DNA of 64,000 nucleotides, taken from contig NZ_CQAZ01000003.1 of NCBI RefSeq assembly GCF_001152565.1, forward strand, positions 62,001-126,000, read 5' to 3'. Below, piece after piece: positions 11,307 through 23,002 of this stretch. This DNA comes from Yersinia pekkanenii. GTDB taxonomy: Bacteria; Pseudomonadota; Gammaproteobacteria; Enterobacterales; Enterobacteriaceae. The stretch's first letter is position 1; each line of letters starts with the position of its first letter. Position numbers and translations under genes: made by a program. Below the pieces are notes generated by a model, which was given only the letters and a program-made list of their open reading frames with translations, searched no databases and was not told where the DNA came from.

Positions 11307-13145
11307 ATGCTGAGTGGTTGGCATCTACCGGTTCCGCCTTTTGTTCGTCAGCGGGGCGATGCATTACATATTACGCTGTGGCTAAATGGAGAGTGGCTAC
11401 AGGGCGATACCCTGCCCACACAGGTTTTCTTACGTTGCGAGCCAGATAATGAGGAATGGTTGCTCACCATGAAAGCTGAGCAGCGTGATGGTTTTTGGCG
11501 CTATGGTGCGACTTTGCCTTTACATGAAGGCCAGCCGACGCGGCGTTACTGCTTTAAACTGTTGTGGAATGACCACCAACAGTGGTTCGGCCCGTTAGGT
11601 TTCTCGGTAGTCCCTCCGGCACAACTGGCACAGTTTGCCATTGATCTGCCTGACAGTGGCCCTGACTGGGTTGCCGACCAAATTTTTTATCAGATATTCC
11701 CCGATCGTTTTGCCAGTAGTCAGGGGGATCATGGTGTGCAGGAGGGAAGTTACATCCATCATGCTGCCGGTCATCCGGTATCTCGTCGTGAATGGCAACA
11801 GCCGCTAGATGATGTCAATGCCGCCTCGACATTCTATGGCGGTGATTTGGCGGGTATCAGCCAAAAAATCCCTTATTTGCAACAGCTTGGTGTGACTGCG
11901 CTGTATCTGAATCCGATTTTTACTGCGCCCAGCGTACACAAGTACGATACGCAAGATTATTATCAGGTTGATCCCTATCTTGGCGGTGAACCTGCTTTCC
12001 TTCAGTTGCGCACGATAACCCGTGATGCCGGTATAAAACTGGTGCTCGATGGGGTATTTAATCACACCGGTGATTCCCATCTTTGGTTTGATCGCCATCA
12101 GCAAGGAAAGAATGGGGCTTGCCATCACCAGGATTCACCTTACCGTGGTTGGTTTAATTTCTTCCCAGATGGGCGGGCGCTGGATTGGAAGGGCAATGCC
12201 AGTTTACCGAAGCTCAACTTCGCTAATGAAGGCGTGGTAAATCAAATTTACCGTGGTGATGATAGCGTAGTGCGGCATTGGTTACGGCCACCATACAGCA
12301 TTGATGGCTGGCGGTTGGATGTGGTGCACATGCTCGGGGAAGAGGGGGGGGCCAGAGGGAATTTACGCCATCTGGCCGGTATCTATCAGGCCGCGAAAGA
12401 AGAAAACCCGCAGGCTTATATTCTGGGGGAGCACTTTGGTGACGCCCGTAATTGGTTACATGCCGGAGTGGAAGATTCGGCAATGAATTATATGGGTTTT
12501 GCGTTGCCAGTTCGCAGTTTTTTGGCGGGTATTGATGTGGCTTATCATCCGATAAAACTCAATGCTGAGGATTGTGCCTACTGGATGGATGAGTATCGTG
12601 CTGGATTGCCGCATGGTCATCAGCTTCGTTTATTTAATCAATTAGACAGCCATGATACCGCCAGATTTATAACGCTGCTGAATGGTGATAAAGCCCGTAT
12701 GCAAATGGCGCTGGTATGGCTGTTTAGCTGGATTGGTGTGCCGTGCTTATTTTACGGCGATGAAATTGGTTTGGACGGGGGCAATGATCCATTCTGTCGC
12801 AAACCGTTCCCGTGGGATGAGACGCAGTGGGACCATGACTTACTAAAACTATGTCAGCGAATGGCGGCGTTACGTCGCAAAAGTATGGCGTTACGGCGTG
12901 GTGGCTGTCAGGTGATTTATGCCAATGGCGATTCTCTAATATTTATTCGCAGCGACCAGCGTGAACGTGTGATGGTAGCAATACAGCGTAATAACAACAC
13001 CGATATCTCATTGCCGAGATCTCCTTTGCTCAATGTTGCTGAGTGGCAACGTCTGGAAGGTTTATCCGCACTGGATGTCACTGACGCAGGCATCAATCTG
13101 CAACTGGCGGGAGAGAGTGTCACTCTATGGCGTAGCCAGTTTTAG
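11307..13145 (+). CDS. malZ: Maltodextrin glucosidase MalZ
   Basis: Cytoplasmic GH13 enzyme (612 aa; E. coli about 604) that removes glucose from the reducing end of maltodextrins. An N-terminal beta domain (about 1-120) is followed by the catalytic barrel starting at [16 protein letters not shown]. Motifs: region I GVFNHTGD, region [11 protein letters not shown] with the nucleophile Asp, the acid/base Glu in ILGEHFGD and region [20 protein letters not shown] precedes the ATG. Upstream MalT-like boxes suggest maltose induction. Confidence 0.95.
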   Translation: MLSGWHLPVPPFVRQRGDALHITLWLNGEWLQGDTLPTQVFLRCEPDNEEWLLTMKAEQRDGFWRYGATLPLHEGQPTRRYCFKLLWNDHQQWFGPLGFSVVPPAQLAQFAIDLPDSGPDWVADQIFYQIFPDRFASSQGDHGVQEGSYIHHAAGHPVSRREWQQPLDDVNAASTFYGGDLAGISQKIPYLQQLGVTALYLNPIFTAPSVHKYDTQDYYQVDPYLGGEPAFLQLRTITRDAGIKLVLDGVFNHTGDSHLWFDRHQQGKNGACHHQDSPYRGWFNFFPDGRALDWKGNASLPKLNFANEGVVNQIYRGDDSVVRHWLRPPYSIDGWRLDVVHMLGEEGGARGNLRHLAGIYQAAKEENPQAYILGEHFGDARNWLHAGVEDSAMNYMGFALPVRSFLAGIDVAYHPIKLNAEDCAYWMDEYRAGLPHGHQLRLFNQLDSHDTARFITLLNGDKARMQMALVWLFSWIGVPCLFYGDEIGLDGGNDPFCRKPFPWDETQWDHDLLKLCQRMAALRRKSMALRRGGCQVIYANGDSLIFIRSDQRERVMVAIQRNNNTDISLPRSPLLNVAEWQRLEGLSALDVTDAGINLQLAGESVTLWRSQF

Positions 13146-13240
13146 CTGGCCACTATAGTGAGTGCTAACTTAGCGGTGACTGTACAAGGGTAGATATCTG
13201 AAGCGGCTAAGCGCCACTTTTTCTTTGGTTGAGATACTAT

Positions 13241-13276
13241 ATATATGACAGCTATAGAATATATGACAGCTATAGA
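13241..13276. repeat. 18-bp tandem direct repeat
   Basis: The unit ATATATGACAGCTATAGA occurs twice back to back (13241-13258 and 13259-13276), with no mismatch, 34 bp before the dehydrogenase start. It could be replication slippage or a paired regulator site. Confidence 0.9.
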
Positions 13277-13309
13277 TAGTTGGCGGGTAAATCACTGAAG
13301 GGGAATAAT

Positions 13310-13990
13310 ATGAACTCAACCAAAAGACAAGCATTAATTATCGGTGCCTCACGAGGCTTGGGGCTAGGGCTGGTGGATGAACTGAATCGCCGTGGGTGGT
13401 CAGTTACTGCGACTACACGCGGTGTGGCGAAAGATACCGCGGCCCATGCGGCGCATTGGTTAACATTGGATATTAATCAACCTGAAAGCATTAAACAGTT
13501 TCTGCCACAGGTAAAGGACCAGACGTTTGACCTGATATTTGTTAATGCGGGTATCTCCGGGCCGGAGCATCAATCGGCGGTTGAGGCTACACCGGAAGAG
13601 ATCCTCGAATTGTTCCAAACCAATGCAATTTCGCCCATCCGTATTGCTCAATATCTGCTGGCGCAACGTAATCCAACCCACAGTGTGCTGGCCTTTATGT
13701 CTTCTCAGTTAGGTAGCCTTGGCCACAATGCTTCTGGTCATAAATCTTTGTATTCAGCCAGTAAAGCCGCACTGAATATGATGACTCGCAGCCTGGTCGC
13801 TGAAGTGGCAGACCCTACTCTGACGGTATTATCGATTCATCCGGGTTGGGTCAAAACTGATATGGGTGGGGATGCAGCACCACTGACGATTGCAACCAGT
13901 GTGAAAGGTGTGGTTGACCAAATTGAACATGCCTCAGGTAAGGGCGGCCATGGCTTTATTGACTATCAGGGGCATTCACTGCCGTGGTGA
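13310..13990 (+). CDS. Short-chain dehydrogenase/reductase
   Basis: SDR-family NAD(P)-dependent oxidoreductase, 226 aa. Cofactor motif GASRGLGLGL near residue 12, the NAG motif in FVNAGISGP, and the catalytic YSASK. Start chosen at MNSTKRQ because GAAGGGGAA precedes it at proper spacing. Substrate unknown. It is absent from this position in E. coli, lies alone between malZ and convergent ggt, and has base composition like its neighbours. Confidence 0.85.
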   Translation: MNSTKRQALIIGASRGLGLGLVDELNRRGWSVTATTRGVAKDTAAHAAHWLTLDINQPESIKQFLPQVKDQTFDLIFVNAGISGPEHQSAVEATPEEILELFQTNAISPIRIAQYLLAQRNPTHSVLAFMSSQLGSLGHNASGHKSLYSASKAALNMMTRSLVAEVADPTLTVLSIHPGWVKTDMGGDAAPLTIATSVKGVVDQIEHASGKGGHGFIDYQGHSLPW

Positions 13991-14009
13991 TGCCATTAAG
14001 CGGATAAAC

Positions 14010-14036
14010 GTCCCCTATCGATACGTTGATGGGGGA
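14010..14036. terminator. Hairpin between convergent SDR gene and ggt
   Basis: Inverted repeat GTCCCCTATC with GATGGGGGAC, separated by a short loop, in the 81-bp gap between converging genes. U tracts are weak on both strands, so a bidirectional terminator is only likely. Confidence 0.45.
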
Positions 14037-14071
14037 CTTATAGCCGTCAAACCATCAGTGACTGATAACGG

Positions 14072-15835
14072 TTAGTAACCGATAGCGGCACCCGCAGGGC
14101 GGCGTACATCGTTAGCCCCGTACAGATAGCCTTCGCGTACTTTGCCGGAGACCGCCGAATCATTGCCGGAGTTGGCCGGGCTGACACCCTCAACGCCTGC
14201 TAAACCAACTAGAATCAGCTCAGCAGCCCCCCATGGGTTCTGCTCAACCATTTTATATCCCCTGTTTTTCAGCAGATTAAGACTATCTGCGGATACACCA
14301 CGTTGCTCATAATAAACCTCGTCTGGTAGCCACTGATGATGAATGCGTGGCGCATCTACCGCTTCTTGTGGTGCCATACCGTGATCAATGACGTTTAACG
14401 CCGTTTGTAGGGTAATGGTGATGATCCGTGAGCCACCTGGTGAACCCAATACCATAAATGTCTTACCCTCTTTGGTCACCAATGTCGGGCTCATAGACGA
14501 TAGTGGGCGCTTACCGGGGGCGATGGCGTTGGTTGCCCCCTGAACCAAGCCATACATATTTTGCTCGCCCACTTTAACGGTGAAATCATCCATTTCATCA
14601 TTCAGGAAGAAACCGGTTCCGGGTGCAATCACCACTGCCCCAAAGCGGCCATTAACCGTATAGGTTGTAGATACCGCGTTACCTTCATGATCGACGATGG
14701 AATAATGGGTAGTTTCTGGCTTTTCATGAGGTTGCATACCCGGCTGCACATCTACTGAGGGTGTTGCCTGATTGGCGACTATCTGCTTGCGGATATTTGC
14801 TGCGTAGCTTTTGCTTAGCAGACGATCAATCGGATTTTTAACAAACTCAGGGTCGCCGAGGAAAGTATTGCGATCCATATAGGCGTGGCGCATGGCTTCT
14901 GTCAGCGTATGAATGTAAGCCGCTGAGTTAAAACCCATATTTTTCAGGTCATAACCTTCAAGGACATTGAGAGTTTCACATAAAGTGACACCACCAGAGC
15001 TGGGCGGTGGTGAGGAAACGAATTTATAACCGCGATAGCTACAGGTAATCGGTGCGGTTTCGGTGATTTTATAATGAGCAAAGTCGGCGGCAGTGAGGAT
15101 GCCGCCACCTTTTTTGGCTGCTGCTTCTACTGCTTGAGGTATTTTACCTTGATAGAATGCATCCGGCCCTTTCTCTGAAATGGCGGTCAGGGTATCAGCC
15201 AGATCAGCCTGAATCAAACGGTCTCCCGGTTGCAGAGCTTCCCCATCTTTACGCAAGAAAATACGGGCAGATTCAGGATCCTGACGAAAACGTTTGACGG
15301 TAGTATCCAGAATATCTGTATCGGCACGGGTCAATACAAAGCCTTCACGAGCCAGTTTGATCGCCGGAGCCATGACTTGCTGGCGGGTTAGCTTGCCATA
15401 TTTCTTCTGTGCACTGTCCATTCCCAATACCGTTCCTGGCACGCCGGCGGCCAGATATCCATACAAACTGGCATCCTTAGTCACGTTGCCGTCTTTATCC
15501 AAATACATATCAGCACTGGCCGCCGCAGGGGCTGTTTCACGGAAGTTTATAAAGGTATCGGTTCCATCGGCAAGATGAATGGTCATAAAGCCACCACCGC
15601 CAATATTACCACAGCACGGATTCACTACCGCCTGTGCATAACCTACCGCCACTGCGGCATCAACGGCATTTCCGCCCATTTTTAGAATATCTGTTCCTAC
15701 CTGTGAAGCCAGATATTGGGAGGTGACAACCATGCCATTTTTTGCTTCCACTGCCGGTGTCGAGGCAGCCTGAAGAGTGCCGCTCACCAATAACGCCAAT
15801 ACAGTTAAGGGTTTATTCCATTTTTTCAAAAACAT
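14072..15835 (-). CDS. ggt: Periplasmic gamma-glutamyltransferase
   Basis: Ntn-hydrolase that splits gamma-glutamyl bonds of glutathione and related compounds; 587 aa. The start MFLKKWNKPLTVLAL gives a clean signal peptide ending near LQA-AS and has AGGAG upstream, so a 24-residue upstream extension was not used. The autocleavage nucleophile is Thr375 in ETTHYSIVDHEGNAVST, the start of the small subunit; the active-site motif PLSSMSPT and the glycine loop GSPGGSRI follow. E. coli carries ggt elsewhere, so this location is lineage specific. Confidence 0.94.
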   Translation of the reverse strand: MFLKKWNKPLTVLALLVSGTLQAASTPAVEAKNGMVVTSQYLASQVGTDILKMGGNAVDAAVAVGYAQAVVNPCCGNIGGGGFMTIHLADGTDTFINFRETAPAAASADMYLDKDGNVTKDASLYGYLAAGVPGTVLGMDSAQKKYGKLTRQQVMAPAIKLAREGFVLTRADTDILDTTVKRFRQDPESARIFLRKDGEALQPGDRLIQADLADTLTAISEKGPDAFYQGKIPQAVEAAAKKGGGILTAADFAHYKITETAPITCSYRGYKFVSSPPPSSGGVTLCETLNVLEGYDLKNMGFNSAAYIHTLTEAMRHAYMDRNTFLGDPEFVKNPIDRLLSKSYAANIRKQIVANQATPSVDVQPGMQPHEKPETTHYSIVDHEGNAVSTTYTVNGRFGAVVIAPGTGFFLNDEMDDFTVKVGEQNMYGLVQGATNAIAPGKRPLSSMSPTLVTKEGKTFMVLGSPGGSRIITITLQTALNVIDHGMAPQEAVDAPRIHHQWLPDEVYYEQRGVSADSLNLLKNRGYKMVEQNPWGAAELILVGLAGVEGVSPANSGNDSAVSGKVREGYLYGANDVRRPAGAAIGY

Positions 15836-16110
15836 TCTGACTCCTGTTATTTCCTGCCCGCCAGGGGTTACCTGATCATTTTTGTTTGATAGTTCAAAGT
15901 ACTGCATATGGAGTGTGCAAATAACACGCCAGTAATAATTAATAGCAGAATTAATGTTTATAGCTGCTAATTAATTGGCATTAGGAGGTGAGGGAGTCAG
16001 TTATTGTCAAACTGAGAGGTCAGTGGCGTTAAGATAAATAAAAATAACTAATTGAATATAGAGAGATATTCCTACGGTAGGTAAGCTGGGAATAAAAATG
16101 ATTATTATAT

Positions 16111-16336
16111 AGACTCTGCGGCGGGTGCTTGAAGCTGTCTGCTTTGGGCATTGCTCGAATCAGGGATAGATGTACTGATATGGAGCAGCAGTTGCCATAA
16201 AGCAGATAGGAAAAAGCCCCGTACTGAAGTTAATCAATACGAGGCTCCCTAATGCCCAGCAACATTACGGTAGCTTCTTACCTGCTGAAAGGCAAGGAGG
16301 CTGAATATGCCACAAAAATATCCCCTTCTTACTTGA
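16111..16336 (+). pseudogene. hok-family type I toxin locus, leader plus truncated toxin ORF
   Basis: The strand reads like the mRNA leader of hok-type toxins: GGGTGCTTGAAGCTGTCTGC at the 5' end (16123-16142), the hairpin GCCCCGTA/TACGAGGC (16216-16223 and 16238-16245) with GTTAAT in its loop, CTTACC, and the ribosome site GGCAAGGAGG before the toxin ATG at 16307. The toxin ORF reads MPQKYPLLT and stops at 16336. E. coli HokA begins MPQKYRLL, so the match ends about where an ERIC (16318-16521) starts. A mok-like overlapping ORF runs 16252-16344 (30 codons). The membrane toxin body is therefore lost. Homology is from remembered hok/HokA sequences and was not checked by search. Confidence 0.75.
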
Positions 16337-16521
16337 AATTATAGCGTTGTTAGCTGCTCTCGTTACTCGGCCCATCCGTGGGCCTCGCCTCGTTGAGGCC
16401 GCTGCAAGCAGCGTTCAAATCTGCTCCCGGCAGATTTGTCACCCGAATCACTTACTTATGTAAGCTCATCGGAATTTACTCGTTTGCCGCCTAGCTGCAA
16501 CTCCAATTACTTTGGGGATAT
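16318..16521. repeat. ERIC element with about 76-bp internal insertion
   Basis: About 204 bp, ends TATCCCC and GGGGATA. The right part has the ERIC core (CGAATCACTTACTTATGTAA, then GCTCATCGG and TTGCCGCC). Compared with the 126-bp copy at 29833, about 76 extra bases (16365-16440) lie between CGTT and ACCCGAATCAC. ERICs with extra internal segments are known in yersiniae. It interrupts the hok-type ORF. Confidence 0.85.
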
Positions 16522-16563
16522 ATCAGTATTGTTGGTATGTCGTCGTTTGGTTTATATCAGCAT

Positions 16564-16596
16564 AAAAAAAGCCAGTCAGTGTGAACTGACTGGCTT
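16564..16596 (-). terminator. Terminator of the peroxiredoxin gene
   Basis: On the minus strand a 12-bp perfect stem AAGCCAGTCAGT/ACTGACTGGCTT with a 4-nt loop, then seven T. A second hairpin, CCCCTGA/TCAGGGG (16601-16619), lies between it and the stop codon. Confidence 0.9.
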
Positions 16597-16634
16597 GATA
16601 CCCCTGAGCAAATCAGGGGCGGCGTAAACCGTTA

Positions 16635-17237
16635 TTACAATTTAGAGGCGTTTTCAGACAGGTACTTAGCAACGCCATCTGGCGATGCGCCCATACCTGC
16701 TTTCCCTTTTTCCCACTGTGCAGGGCAAACTTCGCCGTGTTCTTCGTGGAATTGCAGGGCATCAACAGTACGGATCATTTCGTCGATGTTACGGCCGATT
16801 GGCAGGTCGTTAACGATTTGGCTGCGAACAATACCGTTTTTGTCGATCAGGAATGAACCGCGCAGTGCCACGCCAGCTTCTGGGTGTTCAATGCCGTAGG
16901 CTTTCTGAATTTCACGTTTGATATCAGCAACCATTGGGTATTTAACTTCGCCAATACCGCCTTTATCTACTGGGGTTTTACGCCATGCGTTATGTACAAA
17001 CTCGGAGTCAAAAGAAACGCCAACAACTTCAACGCCACGTTTCTTGAATTCTTCGTAACGGTGGTCGAAAGCGATTAACTCTGAAGGACAAACGAAAGTG
17101 AAGTCCATTGGCCAGAAGAACAGGACGGCAGGGCGGCCGTTCAGGTGTTTTTTCAGGTTGAAGTTTTCAACGATTTCGCCGTTACCAAGAACAGCAGCTG
17201 CTGTAAAATCAGGGGCTTGACGAGTTACCAGAACCAT
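16635..17237 (-). CDS. Typical 2-Cys peroxiredoxin (AhpC/TSA family)
   Basis: A 200-aa thiol peroxidase that reduces hydrogen peroxide and organic peroxides. Peroxidatic Cys50 is in DFTFVCPSE and resolving Cys171 in GEVCPAQW; the GGIG and C-terminal segments resemble the longer, sensitive type of 2-Cys Prx. Not present at this site in E. coli. Upstream (17344-17358) is a possible OxyR half-site. No partner reductase gene is adjacent; the reductant is presumably thioredoxin or AhpF-like. Confidence 0.93.
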   Translation of the reverse strand: MVLVTRQAPDFTAAAVLGNGEIVENFNLKKHLNGRPAVLFFWPMDFTFVCPSELIAFDHRYEEFKKRGVEVVGVSFDSEFVHNAWRKTPVDKGGIGEVKYPMVADIKREIQKAYGIEHPEAGVALRGSFLIDKNGIVRSQIVNDLPIGRNIDEMIRTVDALQFHEEHGEVCPAQWEKGKAGMGASPDGVAKYLSENASKL

Positions 17238-17343
17238 AAATTACTCCTGTTAATAGGGATGGATTAACCAGTTATCTTAAAAGTATTGGCACAGCATAGG
17301 TATTTAAGCGCAATGAATAAAGGGATAAATACCAATCGCTGTG

Positions 17344-17358
17344 ATAGCTTTTGCCTAT
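17344..17358. promoter_or_regulatory. Possible OxyR half-site
   Basis: ATAGCTTTTGCCTAT matches the OxyR motif ATAGNTNNNANCTAT except at the inner A. It is 107 bp before the peroxiredoxin start. No convincing second half-site at the usual spacing was seen. Confidence 0.3.
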
Positions 17359-17460
17359 TGTTACGACGATTTTAGTTTCATAGTCTTGCTAAGATACCCA
17401 TTTTGCGAGAAAGCGCAAGTGACTTAGTGCCAGTAACCATACAAATAAAAGTGTTTTTAC

Positions 17461-18042
17461 CTAGATTTGCTTACGTTGTGCCTGCAACATCATCGCAGGA
17501 TAAAACGCCAAAAACAATTGTTCTAATGGCTGATAGTGTTGCTCTATATCATGAAAAGAACCCGCAAGCGCGGCCAGTTTTGGCCGTCGGTTAGCCATAC
17601 CTTGTAACACATCAGCTATAAAGGGTAGTTCAGCGTAGCGTTCTAGCCAACGCTCCGGCCACAGATAAGCATTCAGATTTTGGAAACGTATTGGCGTCAG
17701 CTCTAAATGCGGCAAAATCTGGCTTTGGGCATATTGGAGAAAATCGGGCAACGCACAATCAGGCATCAGCTTATCCCAATGCCGGGCCAGAAAATGATCC
17801 CACAGCACATCCAATGTAATGGGGGCAACCCGGCGATAATCAGCGCTAAAGTAAGTGCGGGCTTCTTTAACTAGCGGCAATGTGTCAGTCATCACATCAA
17901 CACGGCGATGCATCATTATACCTGCCACAATCTCAGGGGCATATTCACCCTGTGGGTCACCTCGGACGAAATCTGCCAGTAGATTGCCGAGTAGAGAGCT
18001 GTCCGCCAGAGTGGCGAGATGGAGGTGCGCAAGAAAGTTCAT
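17461..18042 (-). CDS. acpH: Acyl carrier protein phosphodiesterase AcpH
   Basis: Removes the 4'-phosphopantetheine arm from ACP. The 193-aa protein starts [10 protein letters not shown], as in E. coli (also 193 aa), and includes [10 protein letters not shown] and [17 protein letters not shown] with metal-binding His/Asp residues. The upstream in-frame extension is ERIC sequence and was rejected. No Shine-Dalgarno is visible: the ATG lies 8 bp from the ERIC end at 18051, so its promoter or leader must lie in or near that repeat. Confidence 0.93.
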   Translation of the reverse strand: MNFLAHLHLATLADSSLLGNLLADFVRGDPQGEYAPEIVAGIMMHRRVDVMTDTLPLVKEARTYFSADYRRVAPITLDVLWDHFLARHWDKLMPDCALPDFLQYAQSQILPHLELTPIRFQNLNAYLWPERWLERYAELPFIADVLQGMANRRPKLAALAGSFHDIEQHYQPLEQLFLAFYPAMMLQAQRKQI

Positions 18043-18050
18043 GCGGCGAG

Positions 18051-18180
18051 TATATACCCATCTTACTTGAAGTTGCAGCGGTGTGAGTGTGTGAGTGGTG
18101 CTTGTTACTCGGCCCATTAGCGAGGCCGCTGTAAAACGCGTTCAAATCTGTTCCCGGCAAATTTGCCATCTGAATCACTG
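18051..18180. repeat. Truncated, diverged ERIC upstream of acpH
   Basis: Begins TATACCCATCTTACTTGAAG at the acpH side and carries the same kind of inserted segment (about 18107-18166: ACTCGGCCCAT..., GAGGCCGCTG, GTTCAAATCTG, CCCGGCA) as the ERIC at 16318. The similarity fades after GAATCACTGGG, so the right half is missing or decayed. Confidence 0.75.
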
Positions 18181-18378
18181 GGTCTTGTTCAATCTAGAGG
18201 GATTTGCAGGTTTGCAGCATCGCCGTAATTTTTGTGACTTTAGGTATGGCAAATCGCGGCTAACACTCCTTATCTCTTGCAGCCAGACCTTGAGGGCTCT
18301 AGACTAGCGGCCTGTTTTTGTGAACCTGTCCCATCAACTCTGTTGGTACGGGTCCGTTCTGATATGAAGTGGAAAGCC

Positions 18379-20645
<2,267 letters not shown>

Positions 20646-20784
20646 TTTTAAAATTACTAGCTTTGACTACCCAATAGATTTCGATGAAGGGTATATTTAT
20701 AGATTAAACAGTTACGATTTACCGTTACTGATTTTATCGCACTGATTTCACACTACTGATATTGATAACAATGAGGGAATTTTA

Positions 20785-21117
20785 ATGAGTCTTTTCATTT
20801 CCGATGCTGTCGCATCCGCTGGGGCTTCGTCTCAGAGTAGCCCGTACTCCCTGGTGATTATGCTGGTGGTATTTGGTCTGATTTTTTACTTCATGATCCT
20901 GCGTCCGCAGCAAAAACGTGCCAAAGAACACAAAAAACTGATGGACTCTATCGGTAAAGGTGATGAAGTTTTAACCACGGGTGGTTTACTTGGTCGTGTT
21001 ACTAAAGTTGCGGAAACGGGCTATATCGTCATCGCACTGAACGACACCACTGAAGTGATGATCAAGCGTGACTTCGTTGCTGCCGTTTTACCGAAAGGTA
21101 CAATGAAGGCTCTGTAA
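20785..21117 (+). CDS. yajC: Preprotein translocase subunit YajC
   Basis: Small single-span inner-membrane protein (110 aa) of the SecDF-YajC complex. Hydrophobic helix YSLVIMLVVFGLIFYFMILR (about 22-41), then PQQKRAKEHKKLMDSIGKGDEV and a soluble tail. GAGGGAA precedes the ATG. secD follows 27 bp downstream. Confidence 0.96.
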   Translation: MSLFISDAVASAGASSQSSPYSLVIMLVVFGLIFYFMILRPQQKRAKEHKKLMDSIGKGDEVLTTGGLLGRVTKVAETGYIVIALNDTTEVMIKRDFVAAVLPKGTMKAL

Positions 21118-21144
21118 TTTTCGATTTTCCCGAAGGGAATTGCC

Positions 21145-22992
21145 GTGTTAAACCGTTATCCTTTGTGGAAGTATCTGATGCTGATCGCTGTGATCTTCAT
21201 CGGTCTGCTATATGCACTTCCCAACCTTTATGGTGAGGATCCGGCTGTTCAAATCACTGGTGCGCGAGGAATCGCCGCCAGTGAAACAACGCTGGTCCAA
21301 GTCCGTGACGTTTTAGAAAAAGACAACATAGCGAGCAAGTCCATTGCGCTGGAAAATGGTGCAATCCTGGCTCGCTTTAGAGATCCCGACGTCCAACTGC
21401 GCGCCCGTGAGGCACTGATGGAGGCCATGGGGGACAAATACGTTATCGCGTTAAACCTGGCTCCGGCAACACCGTCTTGGCTTGCCAAGTTGGGTGCAGA
21501 GCCTATGAAGCTGGGTCTTGACCTGCGTGGTGGTGTACATTTCTTGATGGAAGTGGACATGGATACCGCGCTTGGCAAGCTGCAAGAGCAAACGATGGAT
21601 ACCCTGCGCACCGATCTGCGTGAGAAAAATATCCCGTATGCCACCGTGCGTAAGCTTGATAACTATGGTGTTGAAGTGCGTTTTCGCGACGATAAAACCC
21701 GCGATGATGCCGTCAGCTACCTCTCTTCTCGCCACCGTGACCTGGTTATTGGCTCCAATGGTAGCAATACCTTAAAAGCGGTAATGACTGATGACCGTCT
21801 GCGGGAAGCGCGTGAATATGCGGTGCAACAAAACATTACCATTCTACGTAACCGGGTTAACCAATTAGGTGTAGCTGAGCCGTTGGTTCAGCGCCAGGGG
21901 GCAGATCGTATTGTGGTTGAATTACCGGGTATCCAAGATACAGCGCGTGCCAAAGAGATCCTTGGTGCGACTGCAACGTTGGAATTCCGTCTGGTAAACA
22001 GTAATGTTGACGCCACTGTCGCAGCCTCCGGTCGTGTACCGGGTGATTCAGAAGTCAAAAATACCCGTGAAGGCCGTCCGGTTGTCTTGTACAAACGTGT
22101 CATCCTGACCGGTGACCATATTACCGATTCAACCTCCAGCACCGACGAATATAACCAGGCTCAGGTTAATATCTCACTCGACAGTGCGGGGGGGTCTTTG
22201 ATGTCTAATTTTACCAAAGACAACATCGGCAAGCCGATGGCGACTTTGTTTGTAGAATATAAAGACAGCGGTAAAAAAGATGCTAATGGCCGGGCTATTC
22301 TGGTTAAGCAGGAAGAAGTTATCAACGTGGCGACCATTCAGTCGCGCTTGGGTAACAGTTTCCGCATTACCGGCATTGATAACCCGGCTGAAGCTCGTCA
22401 GCTTTCCTTGTTGCTGCGTGCGGGTGCATTGATTGCCCCAATCCAGATTGTGGAAGAGCGTACTATCGGGCCAACTTTGGGTTCACAGAACATTACTCAA
22501 GGTCTGGAAGCTTGCTTGTGGGGCTTGGCGGTATCTATCCTGTTTATGGTGGTTTACTACCGTAAGTTTGGCGTGATCGCCAGTACTGCACTGTTGGCTA
22601 ACCTGGTGTTGATCGTCGGTGTTATGTCCCTCTTACCGGGGGCGACATTAACCATGCCGGGTATTGCCGGGATCGTATTGACGCTGGCGGTAGCAGTTGA
22701 TGCTAACGTACTGATTAACGAGCGAATAAAAGAAGAGTACAGGAACGGGCGGACGATCCAGCAAGCGATTCATGAAGGGTACAAAGGTGCCTTCTCAAGT
22801 ATCGTCGATGCGAACGTAACGACACTGATCACTGCGATTATTCTATATGCTGTAGGTACCGGCTCGATTAAAGGCTTTGCCATTACAACGGCAATCGGTG
22901 TTATAACGTCAATGTTCACCGCAATAGTCGGTACTCGTGCCATCGTCAACCTGCTTTACGGCGGCAAGCGGATTAACAAGCTGTCTATTTGA
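21145..22992 (+). CDS. secD: Protein translocase subunit SecD
   Basis: Inner-membrane RND-like component that uses proton motive force to aid late steps of Sec export. GTG start; 615 aa, as in E. coli. N-terminal helix (about 8-27), large periplasmic P1 domain starting near [18 protein letters not shown], then five helices in the C-terminal third with [15 protein letters not shown]. Confidence 0.97.
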   Translation: MLNRYPLWKYLMLIAVIFIGLLYALPNLYGEDPAVQITGARGIAASETTLVQVRDVLEKDNIASKSIALENGAILARFRDPDVQLRAREALMEAMGDKYVIALNLAPATPSWLAKLGAEPMKLGLDLRGGVHFLMEVDMDTALGKLQEQTMDTLRTDLREKNIPYATVRKLDNYGVEVRFRDDKTRDDAVSYLSSRHRDLVIGSNGSNTLKAVMTDDRLREAREYAVQQNITILRNRVNQLGVAEPLVQRQGADRIVVELPGIQDTARAKEILGATATLEFRLVNSNVDATVAASGRVPGDSEVKNTREGRPVVLYKRVILTGDHITDSTSSTDEYNQAQVNISLDSAGGSLMSNFTKDNIGKPMATLFVEYKDSGKKDANGRAILVKQEEVINVATIQSRLGNSFRITGIDNPAEARQLSLLLRAGALIAPIQIVEERTIGPTLGSQNITQGLEACLWGLAVSILFMVVYYRKFGVIASTALLANLVLIVGVMSLLPGATLTMPGIAGIVLTLAVAVDANVLINERIKEEYRNGRTIQQAIHEGYKGAFSSIVDANVTTLITAIILYAVGTGSIKGFAITTAIGVITSMFTAIVGTRAIVNLLYGGKRINKLSI

Positions 22993-23002
22993 GGAGTACG
23001 TT

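Larger units (their letters stand above)
15836..16634. other. Intergenic region ggt to peroxiredoxin
   Basis: This 799-bp gap has no intact gene. From left to right it holds the AT-rich ggt upstream region (to about 16100), a hok-type leader and truncated toxin, an enlarged ERIC, and terminator hairpins of the peroxiredoxin gene. Confidence 0.8.

Noticed and set aside
16436-16627. 63-codon plus-strand ORF after the hok relic
   Set aside because: It crosses the ERIC right half and the peroxiredoxin terminator. Only a faint Cys-Glu-Leu likeness to Hok remains; not a gene.
18118-18378. preQ1 riboswitch before queA
   Set aside because: No recognisable aptamer; the region is ERIC remnant and ordinary upstream sequence.
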